This document shows, piece after piece, positions 4,951 to 5,767 of a DNA stretch of 5,767 nucleotides. Both the position numbers and the translations under genes were made by a program. Origin of the DNA: an uncultured Bacilli bacterium (GTDB lineage: Bacteria > Bacillota_I > Bacilli_A > RF39 > UBA660). The notes under the pieces were generated by a model. It saw only the letters and a list, made by a program, of their open reading frames with translations. It ran no database searches and was not told where the DNA came from. The stretch is taken from the NCBI GenBank assembly GCA_947591175.1, contig CANQDB010000088.1, forward strand, positions 1-5,767, in the 5' to 3' direction. Each line of letters begins with the position of its first letter. Position 1 is the first letter of the stretch.

Positions 4951-5766
4951 ATGTCGAATTTCTTTGCAGATGGCGCTAATCAAATTTATTTAATTTATGG
5001 CTTGATTGGTATCGTTTTACTATTAATTATTTTATTGGTTGTCTTGGATCGAAAGGATAAGAAAAAAACCCTCGATAAGCCAGCATTAGTTACTAGCAGG
5101 AAAGAACAAAAAGCCCAAGTGGAAGAGGCAGTCGATATTCCAATTATCGAAGAAGCTAAACCGCATCCTATCGAAGTAGAAAAGAAAGAACAAGAAACTA
5201 TCAAATATGTTGAGGATGACCCTGAACTTGAAAAGACAATGGCTCAAAAAGAACTTCAAAGAATTACGGAAGAGTTAAGAAAAGCAGAAGCCGAGGAAGA
5301 CCAAAATAACAAGATAAAACTTACTAATTTTGAAGAGGAACAAGAAGCTAACGCCATTATCAGTATTAACGAGTTGATGAAAAAGAGTGAAGCTTTATAT
5401 GATCAAAATGAAGTAACTCAATACCAAGATGAAGGTAACGAACCAATTAATTTGGCCGAGTTAAAAGCAAAAGCCAATCCACCACAAAAAGAGAGGGTAA
5501 CTCCTATTAAAGAAGTTAGACAAAATGTTCAGATGACTCTCGATGACTTTGCTTCCAAAGAAGAACTTTCAACGGGCAATAATCAAAAATTTAAAAGTAG
5601 TCCATTTATATCGCCAGTATATGGTCTCCAAAAAGAAGATAGTCCAGCTAAAGAAGATCAAATTCAAATCGAAGAGAATGCTGATCTTGCGCAACTAGAT
5701 GAAGAGATAAGAAGAACGAACGAATTCTTAAAGAAATTAAAGGAACTAAAAAAGAATCTCCAGTAA
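4951..5766 (+). CDS. single-pass membrane protein with acidic, partly coiled-coil cytoplasmic tail; function unknown
   Basis: I do not recognise this 271-aa protein. A short N-terminus is followed by one transmembrane helix (about 12-32, YLIYGLIGIVLLLIILLVVL), then DRKDKKK, which by the positive-inside rule puts the long C-terminal part in the cytoplasm. The tail is rich in Glu, Lys and Gln and largely low in hydrophobics. Islands likely to be ordered are a helix at 93-116 (LEKTMAQKELQRITEELRKA), FEEEQEANAIISINELMKK (127-145), MTLDDF (195-200), SSPFISPVYG (216-225) and a C-terminal amphipathic helix (248-271, LDEEIRRTNEFLKKLKELKK). This N-out/C-in layout with short motifs on flexible linkers resembles divisome or envelope scaffolds such as ZipA or EzrA in form only. 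ATG 4951 is chosen over GTG 4942 because GAGGTGGA (4939-4946) serves as its ribosome binding site. It occupies the place after sigE where sigG lies in Bacillus, but its own terminator-separated promoter argues against sporulation-only expression. Confidence 0.8.
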   Translation: MSNFFADGANQIYLIYGLIGIVLLLIILLVVLDRKDKKKTLDKPALVTSRKEQKAQVEEAVDIPIIEEAKPHPIEVEKKEQETIKYVEDDPELEKTMAQKELQRITEELRKAEAEEDQNNKIKLTNFEEEQEANAIISINELMKKSEALYDQNEVTQYQDEGNEPINLAELKAKANPPQKERVTPIKEVRQNVQMTLDDFASKEELSTGNNQKFKSSPFISPVYGLQKEDSPAKEDQIQIEENADLAQLDEEIRRTNEFLKKLKELKKNLQ

Positions 5767-5767
5767 G

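Noticed and set aside
4952..4958. Perfect TGTCGAA Spo0A box overlapping the start codon of the membrane-protein gene
   Set aside because: The position is downstream of any plausible promoter. It could be a repression site, but short AT-rich heptamers are expected by chance about once per window this size.

Overview
The window is AT-rich with closely spaced genes, strong AGGAGG/GGTGAT-type ribosome binding sites, the standard genetic code (Trp is TGG; stops seen are TAA and TAG) and an early mother-cell sporulation pair (spoIIGA-sigE). It looks like chromosome of a spore-forming, low-GC Bacillota, probably an uncultured gut lineage near Bacilli/Erysipelotrichia. I cannot name the species. All six genes lie on the + strand.

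Layout: (1) 1-158 is a regulatory region holding a near-perfect 16-bp inverted repeat and a promoter whose -35/-10 spacer contains a run of nine G. (2) 159-2087 encodes a 642-aa surface or secreted protein with a SipW/TasA-type signal segment and a C-terminal formylglycine-generating-enzyme-like (C-type-lectin-fold) domain. Its last ~30 codons look like the variable region of a diversity-generating retroelement target. (3) 2148-2176 is a terminator, followed by a gene-free AT-rich spacer. (4) 2307-3201 is a housekeeping unit: two tandem promoters, rpmG (ribosomal protein L33), efp (elongation factor P) and a strong terminator. (5) 3200-4822 holds spoIIGA and sigE, each preceded by what looks like its own Spo0A-type promoter, then a terminator. 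(6) 4951-5766 encodes an unrecognised single-pass membrane protein with a long acidic cytoplasmic tail and coiled-coil segments.

How the parts work together: SpoIIGA is the membrane protease that activates pro-sigma-E in the mother cell, so genes 4 and 5 form a protease-substrate pair. rpmG and efp both serve translation and are probably co-transcribed. The first gene stands apart as an accessory surface protein. Its promoter architecture suggests on/off phase variation by slippage of the G tract, and its C-terminus suggests templated hypervariation. Two diversification mechanisms converging on one exposed protein is the most interesting hypothesis here, but no reverse transcriptase, template repeat or SipW peptidase lies inside the window.
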